Source: an uncultured Bacteroidales bacterium (lineage in GTDB: Bacteria; Bacteroidota; Bacteroidia; Bacteroidales; F082). From it: a DNA stretch of 40,134 nt. Shown here in pieces: positions 17,462 through 26,600 of this stretch. The position numbers and the translations under genes were made by a program. Under the pieces are notes generated by a model. It did not search any database. It was not told the origin of the DNA and saw nothing but the letters and a program-made list of their open reading frames with translations. Location: positions 1-40,134 of the forward strand of contig CAMYYV010000013.1 of assembly GCA_947303625.1 (NCBI GenBank). The letters are read 5' to 3'. Numbering within the stretch: the first letter of the stretch is position 1; the number at the start of each line of letters is the position of its first letter.

Positions 17462-18100
17462 CTAATCCGTGCCGAAAAGGAAGCGGCGAAACAGTGTCTC
17501 GGCTGCTTCGTCACCGAGCATGCCACGCACAGCGTTGATGGCAGGACCTCCATTGCTGATGAGGCCTTCGACGTATGTGCGATTCCTCTCGGTCTTAACA
17601 GCACGGTCGACATCGCGAGCGGTGCCAAAAAGGTCGAGATATGCGGTCGTCATCGCCGTGGCCAGTTGTGCCAAACGGGGTCCAGGACCTTTCTTGAAAG
17701 TACTGGGAGAGAGTCGGAGGCTGTCGTACCAGGCCGGCTTGGGGTGCTCGTCCTTCAAGTCCCCGAAGGATTCCTTCACCGCGTCCATAGCCGACAAGTC
17801 GACAGGATCCACCTGGGTGTCGTACACCTCAAGCAGCAAACTCTTTTTGCCGAAAGCGATGATTTTATCGTAAGAGAAGATGGGGAGGTCTTTGGCGTAT
17901 GGCGTGCAGATGAGGGTCTCCATCTTCATCAGGCCGAGGAAAGCCCGCATCGTGAGGTACGACACACACGCACAACCGTCCCAATCGTAGGACTGCAATT
18001 GGAATTTCATCCCCTTGCCGGAGAATGTCTGCCAAGGAGTCACATCCTTCGCGACGAGATTGCCTCTTTGGGCAAAAAGATCAACCACGGAGCCATTCAT
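17462..18100 (-). CDS. Ferredoxin-dependent bilin reductase (PcyA/HY2) family homologue
   Basis: This 212-residue soluble protein has no signal peptide. Several segments follow the bilin reductase pattern. YAKDLPIFSYDKIIAFG (68-84) matches the family's [DG]LPLFGxDIV strand, so Asp78 would correspond to catalytic Asp105 of cyanobacterial PcyA. WYDSLRLSPSTF (124-135) resembles the W..(I/L)FS region. TYVEGLISNGGPAINAVRGM, with LFRRFLFG at the end (175-210), resembles the YCxxQxxND..RRVLEKAFG...LFD C-terminus. The His88 position is not conserved. These enzymes reduce biliverdin or related open tetrapyrroles with ferredoxin electrons and are best known from phototrophs and phages. The gene overlaps the DUF1295 gene by 20 bases. 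The substrate is unknown and no heme oxygenase is visible here. The call rests on by-eye alignment. Confidence 0.55.
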   Translation of the reverse strand: MNGSVVDLFAQRGNLVAKDVTPWQTFSGKGMKFQLQSYDWDGCACVSYLTMRAFLGLMKMETLICTPYAKDLPIFSYDKIIAFGKKSLLLEVYDTQVDPVDLSAMDAVKESFGDLKDEHPKPAWYDSLRLSPSTFKKGPGPRLAQLATAMTTAYLDLFGTARDVDRAVKTERNRTYVEGLISNGGPAINAVRGMLGDEAAETLFRRFLFGTD

Positions 18101-18884
18101 GACGTGCTACAGAATAAATGGGTAATAATGGGATAAGTATAGGGGTTTTCTTGACGTAGGCCTGATATTCGGGATCAGACCCATAGTTGGCGTTCTGGCG
18201 CAGCTCCAGCCGACGGGCACCGCTGAACATAATATACACAATGCTGACATAGCCCAAGGCACTGATGAGCCATTGCCACCAAGTGCAACTCGCACCGATG
18301 CAGACCAACAGGCAGCCTGTCCACATGATCACTTCGCCAAAGTAGTTGGGGCAACGGACAATACGGTAGAGGCCCGTGCTCACGAAACGGTTAGGGTTCT
18401 TTTTCTTTGCGGCGGACTTCTGTGCGTCGGCCACCGACTCCACGATGATGCCCAGAATCATTATTCCAGCACCGACCCAAGCCCAAATGTCGTTCACGGA
18501 CAAGCCCAAAGCTGTGTTGTCGAGCCTTGCCGCAACGGGACACACCTCAGCCATATAAAGGAAGGCACAGGCGAGCCAGATGACGAGCGTGACAAAAAAT
18601 GGATAGTTGCCTTCTTTGGTACTCTCCGCGAGAACCTTGCGGTACGACGCGCTCTTAAGCTCCCTCAGCAAGAGATAGCCGCCCAGCCTGCATCCATAAA
18701 GGAAGAGGATGGCACATAACGGGATGGTGGGTGCAGTGAGCACGGCCCAATACTTGATGGCTACGGCCACTGCGCATCCTGCAATACTAAATCCATAGCC
18801 GATGCTGATGAAATAGATGAATTTCTTCCAGCCGATGGCAGAAATCACCAATGCGACGAGAAACAGAATCCAATAAATACTCAT
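18081..18884 (-). CDS. DUF1295 membrane protein (steroid 5-alpha-reductase / isoprenylcysteine methyltransferase-like)
   Basis: An integral membrane protein of 267 residues from the ATG at 18884. A TTG-started extension overlaps the -7 element and is rejected. It has about seven hydrophobic segments (for example IYWILFLVALVISAIGW and FFVTLVIWLACAFLYMAEV). The C-terminal signature is FVSTGLYRIVRCPNYFGEV, then RRLELRQNANYGSDPEYQAY, typical of DUF1295. Relatives are NAD(P)H-dependent reductases of steroids or lipids, or membrane methyltransferases; which activity applies is unclear. It overlaps the bilin-reductase-like gene by 20 bases, so the two are co-translated. The overlap hints that the small reductase may act in the same pathway. 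Confidence 0.85.
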   Translation of the reverse strand: MSIYWILFLVALVISAIGWKKFIYFISIGYGFSIAGCAVAVAIKYWAVLTAPTIPLCAILFLYGCRLGGYLLLRELKSASYRKVLAESTKEGNYPFFVTLVIWLACAFLYMAEVCPVAARLDNTALGLSVNDIWAWVGAGIMILGIIVESVADAQKSAAKKKNPNRFVSTGLYRIVRCPNYFGEVIMWTGCLLVCIGASCTWWQWLISALGYVSIVYIMFSGARRLELRQNANYGSDPEYQAYVKKTPILIPLLPIYSVARHEWLRG

Positions 18885-18908
18885 CTTTTGCGTGTGTTTT
18901 TGGATGGG

Positions 18909-18916
18909 CAAAGATA
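18909..18916 (-). promoter_or_regulatory. -7 element of the DUF1295/bilin-reductase-like operon
   Basis: Minus-strand TATCTTTG is an exact TAnnTTTG and lies 24 bases before the ATG at 18884. No clear TTG lies at the -33 position. Confidence 0.5.
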
Positions 18917-18941
18917 AGCATTTTTTGTCTACGGCCTAAAT

Positions 18942-20111
18942 TTAATAGGCATGTACCCCACCCAAAAGCAGATTGACCCCAAAATAAGTGAACAGCACGC
19001 TCATAATGGCGAGGATGCCATAGATATGGAAAAACAAAGGCTTTTGGAATGTTTTCCATAGTTTCTCGTGCAAGGGCGCAGCATAGATGAGCAAGGCAAT
19101 CAAGGCCCAGACCTCTTTCGGGTCCCACGACCAGTAGTTGCCCCATGAGACGTTGGCCCAAATCGCGCCGACAAAGATGCCGATGGCAAGTAAGGCCACT
19201 GCCGGATAAAGCATCGCAGTGCTGAGGCTTTTCAGCCGTTCCAGACGAGCCTTGTCTTTCGGCTTCATGACAGCGATGATTCCGACCACCATAATGCCCA
19301 TCAGCAAGGCATAGGCTGTGACGATGGTCGAGATATGGAGGCTGAAGAATGGCGAACGCAGCACGGGAAGCAAGGGATGGGTGAGCATCCTGATGTAGAG
19401 AAACACCATCAAAACGATGAGCACTCCTATCCATGACCAGGTGACGGCACGGAATGCCTTTCTACGTTCAATAAGGATAGCCACCAAGGCCACGAAGAGC
19501 AGCGCATAGCCCGCGTAGGTCACCCCGATGCCCCATGGGTCGCGGGCGACGTCGAGGATGGAGTTTCCCTGCTCGTCGTAGTCGCTTTGGTAGAAACGGT
19601 AATGCTTGTGTTTCAGGATGTGATTCATGGAGATGATGATGTCCTGTCGGCTCTCGCCATCGCGGAGTTGGAGGTAGCTCACGTAGTCCTTCGGCTTTTC
19701 GCTGTCGGGATATTTCTCGATCTCGAAACGGTTCAAGACGAGGCTGAAAGGCAGTGCCTCTTTCGTGATCTCTTCTCCGTGTTTGATGAAGAATTGGCTG
19801 TTGGGTCGGTTGGGTTCGAGTTTCATGCGGCCGTGCTGTCCCGTGAGTTTGGTGAGCAGTGCTCCCAACAATATCAAGAGGATGGCGGCATGCAGGGCGC
19901 AGACCGCCATTCTTTTCCACATACGGCATTTCACCGCCATATAGACCATGAGACCTGCCACCAGTGCCCATAAACCAACAAACCACCAAGTGCCATACAC
20001 ATGGGTCAGCGCGTATTCCGAGCCGTGCAGCTTCTCGACGATGGTGCCAGCGGCAAGGACGGCGATCAAGATGATGATTAAAACAGTTGTTATATGACGA
20101 ACATATTTCAT
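18942..20111 (-). CDS. ccsBA: Fused CcsB-CcsA (ResBC) cytochrome c maturation protein
   Basis: An inner-membrane protein of 389 residues from the ATG at 20111. A TTG extension overlaps the promoter. It handles heme export and attachment to apocytochrome c in system II biogenesis. The N-terminal part (about 1-200) is ResB/CcsB-like: membrane helices, then a periplasmic domain with KHYRFYQSDYDEQGNSILDV. The C-terminal part (about 200-389) is CcsA-like with the tryptophan-rich WWD segment WGNYWSWDPKEVWALI (323-338). Candidate heme ligands are His74, His259 and His348. The fusion is the form common in Bacteroidota, often near nrfHA; no nrf genes are in this window. A c-type di-heme protein in the window (32178) is one possible client. 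Confidence 0.88.
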   Translation of the reverse strand: MKYVRHITTVLIIILIAVLAAGTIVEKLHGSEYALTHVYGTWWFVGLWALVAGLMVYMAVKCRMWKRMAVCALHAAILLILLGALLTKLTGQHGRMKLEPNRPNSQFFIKHGEEITKEALPFSLVLNRFEIEKYPDSEKPKDYVSYLQLRDGESRQDIIISMNHILKHKHYRFYQSDYDEQGNSILDVARDPWGIGVTYAGYALLFVALVAILIERRKAFRAVTWSWIGVLIVLMVFLYIRMLTHPLLPVLRSPFFSLHISTIVTAYALLMGIMVVGIIAVMKPKDKARLERLKSLSTAMLYPAVALLAIGIFVGAIWANVSWGNYWSWDPKEVWALIALLIYAAPLHEKLWKTFQKPLFFHIYGILAIMSVLFTYFGVNLLLGGVHAY

Positions 20112-20143
20112 AGCAGTATAGTTTCGTTTACGCTGCAAATGTC

Positions 20144-20151
20144 CAAAAATA
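20144..20151 (-). promoter_or_regulatory. -7 element of the ccsBA promoter
   Basis: Minus-strand TATTTTTG fits the consensus and lies 32 bases before the ATG at 20111. The -33 element is not clear. Confidence 0.45.
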
Positions 20152-20209
20152 GTCACTTGTCCAACCTCCCCATGTTTGGCGATTTTCGAATGGGAATGTC
20201 CTCATTAAT

Positions 20210-20249
20210 AATGATGTGGGGGCAAACCTACGTGTTCGCCCCCATCATT
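20210..20249 (-). terminator. Probable terminator after the 1072-residue T9SS protein gene
   Basis: AATGATG-T-GGGGGC (20210-20223) pairs with GCCCCC-ATCATT (20238-20249) across a 14-base loop. The T-tail is weak, so it may be a hairpin end rather than a strong terminator. Confidence 0.6.
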
Positions 20250-20251
20250 TA

Positions 20252-23200
20252 TTATTCCACCACGATCTTCTGCGTCTTCACGTCGTTGCCGCTGATTAGG
20301 CGAAGGATATACACGCCTGGGGTCATCCCTGCTGTAGAGACGTTGCGCGCAACGTCTGTACTGCGAACCACGTGCCCCGTCATGTCAATCACCTGCAAGG
20401 TGTAGGTCCCTGAGCCTGTCGAAGGGCCGTCCGTGATAATGATGTTCCCATTGCTAATGAAGGCAAAGGTCTCGTCGGACGCTGAGTCTGTCGAAGCGTC
20501 TTTCACGCTGAACACCAGCTTGAAACGACTGGCGTAGTCGGTGGTCTTGGCGGTGAAGGTGTAGGAGGCTGGTCCCTGAGCCTGTCGAAGGGCCAGCAGA
20601 TCCACGTCGTTGCCAGTGAGGTTGTCGATGAGATGGAGGTAACCCATCTCCACGTTCTCGGGATTCACCGTGAGGGTGTAAGTGCCGTCTTCGGCGGCCT
20701 TGAAATTGACGGGCATCTCGTTGGTAGAGACGTTGCGCGCAACGTCTCTACCATTACCTACGCTGACAATAGCATATTCATTTCCGCCCTGCGGAATGTA
20801 GAGTTTGGTGGCGTCGGGATTGAGCGTGAATTTGTCGACCGTGGTGCCTTCGCCGAAGTTGATATAGGCGCGGTCCAATAAGGTGGCGTCTCCTCTTGTG
20901 GCTACGGCTTGGCTCACCTCGATTTTCAGGTCGCCATTGTTGTTGCCGTTGCTTCCTTCAGGCCATGTGTGGTTGAAATGCAGCGTGCCGGCATCGGTGG
21001 TTTGGATGAAGAAGCCGCCGCAAGGAGCAATGTCGGAAGGATTCTGATTCACGACAACATTGCTGCCGTTGAGTTCGTAGATGGCGGTAATGTGCGAATA
21101 GCTGCCGTTGACTTCCATGGCCAAACTGCTGATGCTGAGGTTGCGGGCGAAAGGATTGCCCACGAGGTTGAAGCCTGTCAGTCTCGGGGCTGAGGCCGTG
21201 ACGGCGAGGGTCGGGTCGGCGGTGCTGGCGTTCAGCGTTCCGTTGAAGGCGAGCGATGTACCATTGTTGCTGGCATAGAGGTAGCCTTGGCCGTTATTCA
21301 GATTGAAGGTTGCACTCCTGTAATTCTTCCATAATATGTTAGGCTCGTTATAATAATACAGGTCGTAAGTGGATGTCTCAGGCGTGACATCGCTTCCAAA
21401 ATCATCGGTGATAAGGCCGATTGTGGAAGGATTGACAGCTGTGCTTATCGGCGAGGCGATGAAGTTCCAGCCGCCGCCGAGGTTGTTGTCATGGCCTGTG
21501 ATGCTCTTCTCCACCGTGGCCTGCACGCCAGTATTGGTGTGGATGAGCTGTCCGCCGTCAGCAATGGTGATACTGCCTTCCAGATCAATCGTGAGGCTGT
21601 TGCCCGTTTGGGCGATGCAACCGTTAGGGATGGTGGCAGCTTTGGCAATGACAATCTCCTTGTCGCCTGTGGGAAGTTGATTCCAGCACCAGTTGGAAGG
21701 CTCGTTCCAGTTGCCAGCGGTGGTGAAGACATCGTAGGTGTTGAAGCGAGAGGTGAGGCTGACGTCACCGTCGACAGTGTAGCTCTCGCCAGCAAGGTGA
21801 AGTTCTTCATTCTCTCCGACATGAGGATCGGTGAGATGAAGCTCGCTTGGTGAGCCTATGCGCCAGCCCACGAAACGGACGCCTGCAGGCAGGTAGGATG
21901 CCTGAGGGGCGGGCAACTCGAAGCTGCTGCCAGTGACCAAATCTGCCGTCCAGAGAGGTTCGGCGCCGTAGGTGTAGGTGCCGTTGTTGTTCACGGGCAT
22001 ATAGACGCTGACGGTGCTGACCGAGGCGCCCACGCCGCAAACAGTGCATACGTTGTTCTCGTTAAAGGTATGCGTATGGGTGGGACTGTGAAGACAATGG
22101 GTGCAGTGCAGGGTATGTGTGCCGTTGGCATCAGTTCCATTGACGGTGTATGTCGCACCCTCGTGGTTGCAAACTTCGATGACGGCGTATGGACGGTAGA
22201 AACAAGCGGGGACGCGAGTGGCGGAAGGGAATAGAGAGGTGGTGGTGGGTGTCTGTCCAGCGTGGACCATCATGGCGTTACCGATTTGGAGCGTACCACG
22301 GTGGTTGTCACCGTCCTCGCTGCCGATGGCACAGCCGTTCTTGTTGCCGGCGTCTTCGCCAGCCCAAGCCGTCACGCTGCCGCCTTTGATTTCTACTGTG
22401 GCACCATCGGAATCCTCGCCGCCGCCGATGCCGGCACCCCAGCCAGTGCCGTCGGCGAAGACGGTGCCGCCGTAGACGGTCAGAGAGCCGCCGTGCCTAT
22501 TGCCAGATTTCTGCTCACCGCTGCCGATGCCCGCCGCGTCGGTGCCGCCAAATGCGGAGACAGTGCCACCATAGATGGTGACGGTGCCTCCGTTGCCGTT
22601 CATGCCGCCGCCAATGCCAGCGCCGAACCTACAGCTACGGGCAGTGACGATGCCGCCGTAGATGTCGATGGTGCCGCCTGCACCTAGGTTTGATTCACTA
22701 CCAGATTTGGAATTTCCGCCACCAATGCCCGCACCGCGATCATGACTTTCGGCGTTGACGGTGCCGCCGTAGATGGTGAGTCTGCCACCGTTGCCGCCGT
22801 ATTCAGATTGTTGTACTGCGCTGCATCCGCCGCCGATGCCGGCACCATAATAACCTTTGGCAGTGATGGTGCCGCCGTAGATGGTAACGGTACCGCCATT
22901 GCTTACAGACTTGTCGAAGAGAACCACCTTTCCACTGCCTCCGATACCGGCAGAACCTCCACCTCCTACCGATGGGGTTTCGGTATAGCCCTCGGCGTTG
23001 ATGACACCGCCGTGAATTACCAAGGTTCCCATATCACCACCTTCTTCACTGGAACCGATGCCAGCTGTAATAGTATAAGTAGCAAGTCCAATTGTGTATC
23101 CTTTGGCCACGAGCTGTCCCGTGCCGCCGCTTTGGGCGTAGATGTTGAGACAACATCCATTGTTGATGGTTATCTGCGCGGTGAGTTTGGCACCATCACA

Positions 23201-23470
23201 GAGGATGAGGTTTGCAGCCGTGCCAGAGGGGGCTATGAGCCTTTTGTACTTCACGTCGGAGCCGCTGACGACGTACCAGCGGTCGGAGGTCAGCGTGTAC
23301 TCATCATTGGAGTTGCTGCCATTCAAAACAATGAAATCGCTTTCGTTCCTTGTCTCCGAAACGACCGAGTTGACGTCCCAGTAGCGATAAACGTAACTGA
23401 CGCTTTGTGCCCAAGCCATTTGTCCAAAAGCAAAAAAGGCGAGAAGGATGAGGATAGTGGTTTTCTTCAT
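20252..23470 (-). CDS. Large repetitive surface protein with T9SS sorting domain
   Basis: This 1072-residue exported protein has a signal peptide (1-21, ...FFAFGQMAWAQ). Residues about 100-400 are built of repeats such as GGTVTIYGGTVSA and GAGIGGG, which read as rungs of a right-handed beta-helix. Residues about 410-480 hold paired cysteines (LHCTHC, CTVCG). An InlB-like stretch (FVGWRIGS) follows, then a beta-rich domain. A type A T9SS C-terminal sorting domain ends the protein (GMTPGVYILRLISGNDVKTQ). An adhesin or glycan-facing surface role is likely but unproven. The C-terminal third contains several short palindromic DNA elements in frame, encoding DVARNVST twice and RQAQGP once. It is paralogous to the protein at 23674 and to the fragment at 30658. 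Confidence 0.88.
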   Translation of the reverse strand: MKKTTILILLAFFAFGQMAWAQSVSYVYRYWDVNSVVSETRNESDFIVLNGSNSNDEYTLTSDRWYVVSGSDVKYKRLIAPSGTAANLILCDGAKLTAQITINNGCCLNIYAQSGGTGQLVAKGYTIGLATYTITAGIGSSEEGGDMGTLVIHGGVINAEGYTETPSVGGGGSAGIGGSGKVVLFDKSVSNGGTVTIYGGTITAKGYYGAGIGGGCSAVQQSEYGGNGGRLTIYGGTVNAESHDRGAGIGGGNSKSGSESNLGAGGTIDIYGGIVTARSCRFGAGIGGGMNGNGGTVTIYGGTVSAFGGTDAAGIGSGEQKSGNRHGGSLTVYGGTVFADGTGWGAGIGGGEDSDGATVEIKGGSVTAWAGEDAGNKNGCAIGSEDGDNHRGTLQIGNAMMVHAGQTPTTTSLFPSATRVPACFYRPYAVIEVCNHEGATYTVNGTDANGTHTLHCTHCLHSPTHTHTFNENNVCTVCGVGASVSTVSVYMPVNNNGTYTYGAEPLWTADLVTGSSFELPAPQASYLPAGVRFVGWRIGSPSELHLTDPHVGENEELHLAGESYTVDGDVSLTSRFNTYDVFTTAGNWNEPSNWCWNQLPTGDKEIVIAKAATIPNGCIAQTGNSLTIDLEGSITIADGGQLIHTNTGVQATVEKSITGHDNNLGGGWNFIASPISTAVNPSTIGLITDDFGSDVTPETSTYDLYYYNEPNILWKNYRSATFNLNNGQGYLYASNNGTSLAFNGTLNASTADPTLAVTASAPRLTGFNLVGNPFARNLSISSLAMEVNGSYSHITAIYELNGSNVVVNQNPSDIAPCGGFFIQTTDAGTLHFNHTWPEGSNGNNNGDLKIEVSQAVATRGDATLLDRAYINFGEGTTVDKFTLNPDATKLYIPQGGNEYAIVSVGNGRDVARNVSTNEMPVNFKAAEDGTYTLTVNPENVEMGYLHLIDNLTGNDVDLLALRQAQGPASYTFTAKTTDYASRFKLVFSVKDASTDSASDETFAFISNGNIIITDGPSTGSGTYTLQVIDMTGHVVRSTDVARNVSTAGMTPGVYILRLISGNDVKTQKIVVE
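20334..20361. repeat. In-frame palindrome, family A copy 1
   Basis: Core GACGTTGCGCGCAACGTC flanked by GTAGA and TGTAC, nearly a perfect palindrome. It encodes DVARNVST inside the T9SS sorting domain of the 20252 gene. Confidence 0.85.
20405..20428. repeat. In-frame palindromic element, family D copy 1
   Basis: Contains CCTGAGCCTGTCGAAGG, flanked by GGTC and GGCC. An imperfect palindrome that encodes GPSTGSGT on the minus strand. Confidence 0.8.
20478..20500. repeat. In-frame palindromic element, family D variant
   Basis: GACG-CTGAGTCTGTCGAAG-CGTC: same core as copy 1 with compensating changes in both arms (GACGC/GCGTC in place of GGTCCC/GGGCC). It encodes DASTDSAS. Confidence 0.7.
20571..20594. 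repeat. In-frame palindromic element, family D copy 2
   Basis: The same 24 bases as 20405-20428 but read in another frame, giving ALRQAQGP. Confidence 0.8.
20723..20752. repeat. In-frame palindrome, family A copy 2 (perfect)
   Basis: A 30-base perfect palindrome with core GACGTTGCGCGCAACGTC and outer arms GGTAGA/TCTACC, encoding GRDVARNVST. Confidence 0.88.
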
Positions 23471-23474
23471 TTGA

Positions 23475-23560
23475 TATTTAAAGGTTCAAAGATTTAAGAT
23501 TGACTTCGTCGAATGCATTGCATTTCAAAGATTTAAAATTTAAAGATTCAAAATTGGGGA
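23475..23560 (-). repeat. A/T-rich heptad repeats in the leader of the 20252 gene
   Basis: TTCAAAG, ATTTAAA and AAAGATT-type units recur (TTCAAAGATTTAAG, TTTCAAAGATTTAAAATTTA) between the promoter and the start codon. A similar patch lies at 631-668 before korA. Confidence 0.55.
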
Positions 23561-23597
23561 TTACCTGTGGAATGAAGGGAATCTCAAATTGAGGGCG

Positions 23598-23605
23598 CAA
23601 AAGTA
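23598..23605 (-). promoter_or_regulatory. -7 element of the promoter for the 20252 gene
   Basis: Minus-strand TACTTTTG fits TAnnTTTG and sits right after the terminator of the upstream gene. It implies a leader of about 120 bases containing the A/T-rich heptads. Confidence 0.5.
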
Positions 23606-23607
23606 CG

Positions 23608-23649
23608 AAAAAAGTGGAGACCATCCGAAGATTGTCTCCACTTTTTTTT
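23608..23649 (-). terminator. Intrinsic terminator after the giant T9SS gene
   Basis: AAAAAAGTGGAGAC (23608-23621) pairs with GTCTCCACTTTTTT (23634-23647) around a 12-base loop, with T-runs on both strands. Confidence 0.88.
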
Positions 23650-23673
23650 GAGTGTATTATTCTAAAAATCAAA

Positions 23674-26600
23674 TCATCTCACGACGATCTTCTGCGTCTT
23701 CACGTCATCACCGTTGATGAGGCGAAGGACATACACGCCCGGCGTCATCCCGCTGGTAGGGACGCATTGAATGCGTCCGCCACGGGTGACGACGACGCGT
23801 CCCGTCATATCGATGACCTGTAGCGACGCATCGCATGCGTCCGCTGTGATGATGACGTTGCCCGAGGCGTCGATGTAGGCAAAGGTCTCATTGTCAACAT
23901 CTGCGTCCTCGCAGATGGTTGAAAACACCAGCTTGAATCGGCTGGCATAGTCCGTCGTTTTGGCCTCGAAGGTGTACGAAGACGTGGGAGATTGCGGGTC
24001 TTCGCCCGCAATGAGGACGTTGGGGCGGAGTAGGTCGATGTCGTTGCCAGTGAGGTTGTCGATGAGGTGGAGATAGCCCAATTCCAAACCTTCAACATTC
24101 ACCGTGAGCGTGTAGGTACCATTTTCCGAGGCCTTGAAATTGACAGGTATCTCGCCCGTGGTTTCGGCGCAGGCAATGGCGTATTCCTTGCCGCCCTGCG
24201 GCAGATAAATCTTCGTGCTGCCCTCGCGGATTTGCAGTTTGGGCAGGGTCTCACCCTCACCGAGGCGGATGATGGCGCGGTCGATGATGGCGGCGGTGGT
24301 GCAAAGGTTGATGATGATGCGCTCCTCGCTCTCGCCGTCTTTCGAAGGCTCGGCGAAGGTTACCGTCTCGCCGTTCGTGTTGGCCACCACAAAGATGCCT
24401 TCCATGGCGGCGACGGTGGGATTGGTGGCGGCGATGATTTCGGTGCCGAGGTCGTTCATGCGGTAGAACGGCTTGCTGCCGATGGTCTTGGCTGTGCCAA
24501 ACGGGTTGCCAATAAGGTTCCAGCCCTCAAACTGCGCGTCGGCGGTCTTGGCGAGGGTCACTTGACCGTTGCCGCTGTAAGGCGTTCCGTTGAACACCAA
24601 GGTGGTGTTGGCTTGGCTGGCGTAGAGGTAGCCGCGACCGCTTTCAAGGTTGAAGTGGTAGTGGTTGCCCGTCTGCTTCCAGTTCTCCCATTCCAAATCG
24701 GCGTCTTGGTTGAAGCGGTAGAGGTCGTAGGCGGCGGTGAGGAAGCCGTTGCTTGCGGTGGGCGTGTTGTCGTTTACCACAGGCGAGGCGATGAGCGCCC
24801 AGCCGCTGCCAGTGCCGTAGCCGGCGATGGCCTTGAGCGCATTCCATCTCGCATAGAGTTTCACGGTGTGTGGGGTATTAGTCAGGTTGGTTACGCTCTG
24901 ATGTTCGTCATACACCTTCGGTCCGTTAAGTGTGGTGGCCCATCCATCCCAAGTGTAGCCTGTGCAGGTGAAGAGGTTGTAGACAAGGTTCTGCGCCACA
25001 TTGTACATGAAGTCCATGTTGGCCATGGAGCCTGTACCGCCGTTGGCATTGAAGGTGACCCTGTAGGGGAAGGTGGTGAAGGGGCTTTGTGTGATAAAGC
25101 CAGTCTCCACGGTGCCGATGGTGACGGATTGGCAGCTGCTATTATAGCCTGCGCCGATGGCGTTGTCGCAACTACTGCCTTTTGTGGCGGTGACGCGGGT
25201 CACGACTTGGGTAATAGAGATGCTCCCACAATCGGAATAGTTTCTACCGCTGCCGATACCCGCACCATAATCACCGCCAGTGGCTGTGACGGTGCCGCCG
25301 CTGATGGTGATGTTGCCGCAAGAGGATTGGTAGTAGCCGCTGCCGATGCCCGCAGCGCCATAACTACCAGTGGCTGTGACGGTGCCGCCGTCGATGGTGA
25401 TATTGCCGCAAGAGGATTGGTAGTAGCCGCTGCCGATACCCGCAGCAAAGTATCCGCCAGTGGCCGTAACGGTGCCGCCGTTGATGGTAATGCTGCCGCA
25501 ATCGGATTGGTTGTAACCGCTGCCGATACCCGCAGCAGCATAACCGCCAGTAGCCGTGATGGTGCCGCCGCTGATGATAATGTTGCCGCAAGAGGATCTG
25601 TCCTTACCGCCGATGCCCGCAGTCAGCGAACCGCCATTGGCGTTGAGTGTTCCGCTGCCTTGGATGGTGAGGGTCTTGTTTGCAGGCATGTAGATGCCGG
25701 AACTTTCATATCCACCATTTACGGTGTTGGTCGTACCCTCACCCAAGACGATGACGGCGTTGCCCAAACAATCGATGCCTGGCCACTCGTAGTTTTCGTC
25801 ATTGGCAATGGCGGTGATGTCCACGCCGATGAAGGTCACCGTGGCACCGTCGGCAATTTTGACGCGGGTGTTGGGGCCTCCCGTACCTATAAGCGTGTTA
25901 CCGTCTTGGAGCAGCACTTCTCCGGTTTCTTGTGTCAGCGTTACCGTGTTTGTCCATTTCGCGTATAAGGTCACGGTGGCACCTGCGGTCTGCGTCAGGT
26001 TGCTCACGCTCTGCCCATCGGTATAGACTTCTGGCCCGTTGGCCGAAGTGGCCCATCCTAAGAAGTGAAGTCCCCCGTTGGTGAAGGCATTGGCTGTGAG
26101 GTTTTGTGCCACGTTGTACATGAAGGGCATGCTGGCCATCGTGCCTGTACCGCCGTTGGCATTGAAGGCGACCGTGTAGGGGAAGGTGATGAAGGGGCTT
26201 TGTGTGATGAAGCCTGTCTCCACGGTGCCGATGGTGACGGTGCCGCAGGTACTATTATAGCCCGCGCCGATGGCGTTGTCGCAACTATTGCCTTTTGTGG
26301 CGGTGACGCGGGTCACGCTTTGGGTAATAGAGATGTTCCCGCAAGAGGATTGGTCTTCACCGCTGCCGATGCCCGCAGCTTCGTATCCGCCAGTGGCTGT
26401 GACGGTGCCGCCACTGATGGTAATGTTGCCGCAAGAAGATTGGTTGTTGCCGCTGCCGACACCTGCACCATAATTCCCGCCAGTGGCTGTTACGGTACCG
26501 CCATTGATGGTAATGCTGCCGCATGAGGAAAAGAAGGAACCACTGCCGATACCAGCAGCTGCATATCCGCCAGTGGCGTTGACAGTACCGCCGCTGATAG

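Noticed and set aside
24067-25968. A 633-residue open frame on the plus strand
   Set aside because: It lies fully opposite the giant T9SS gene, whose reading gives clear domains; the antisense frame is open only because of the repetitive, codon-biased sequence.
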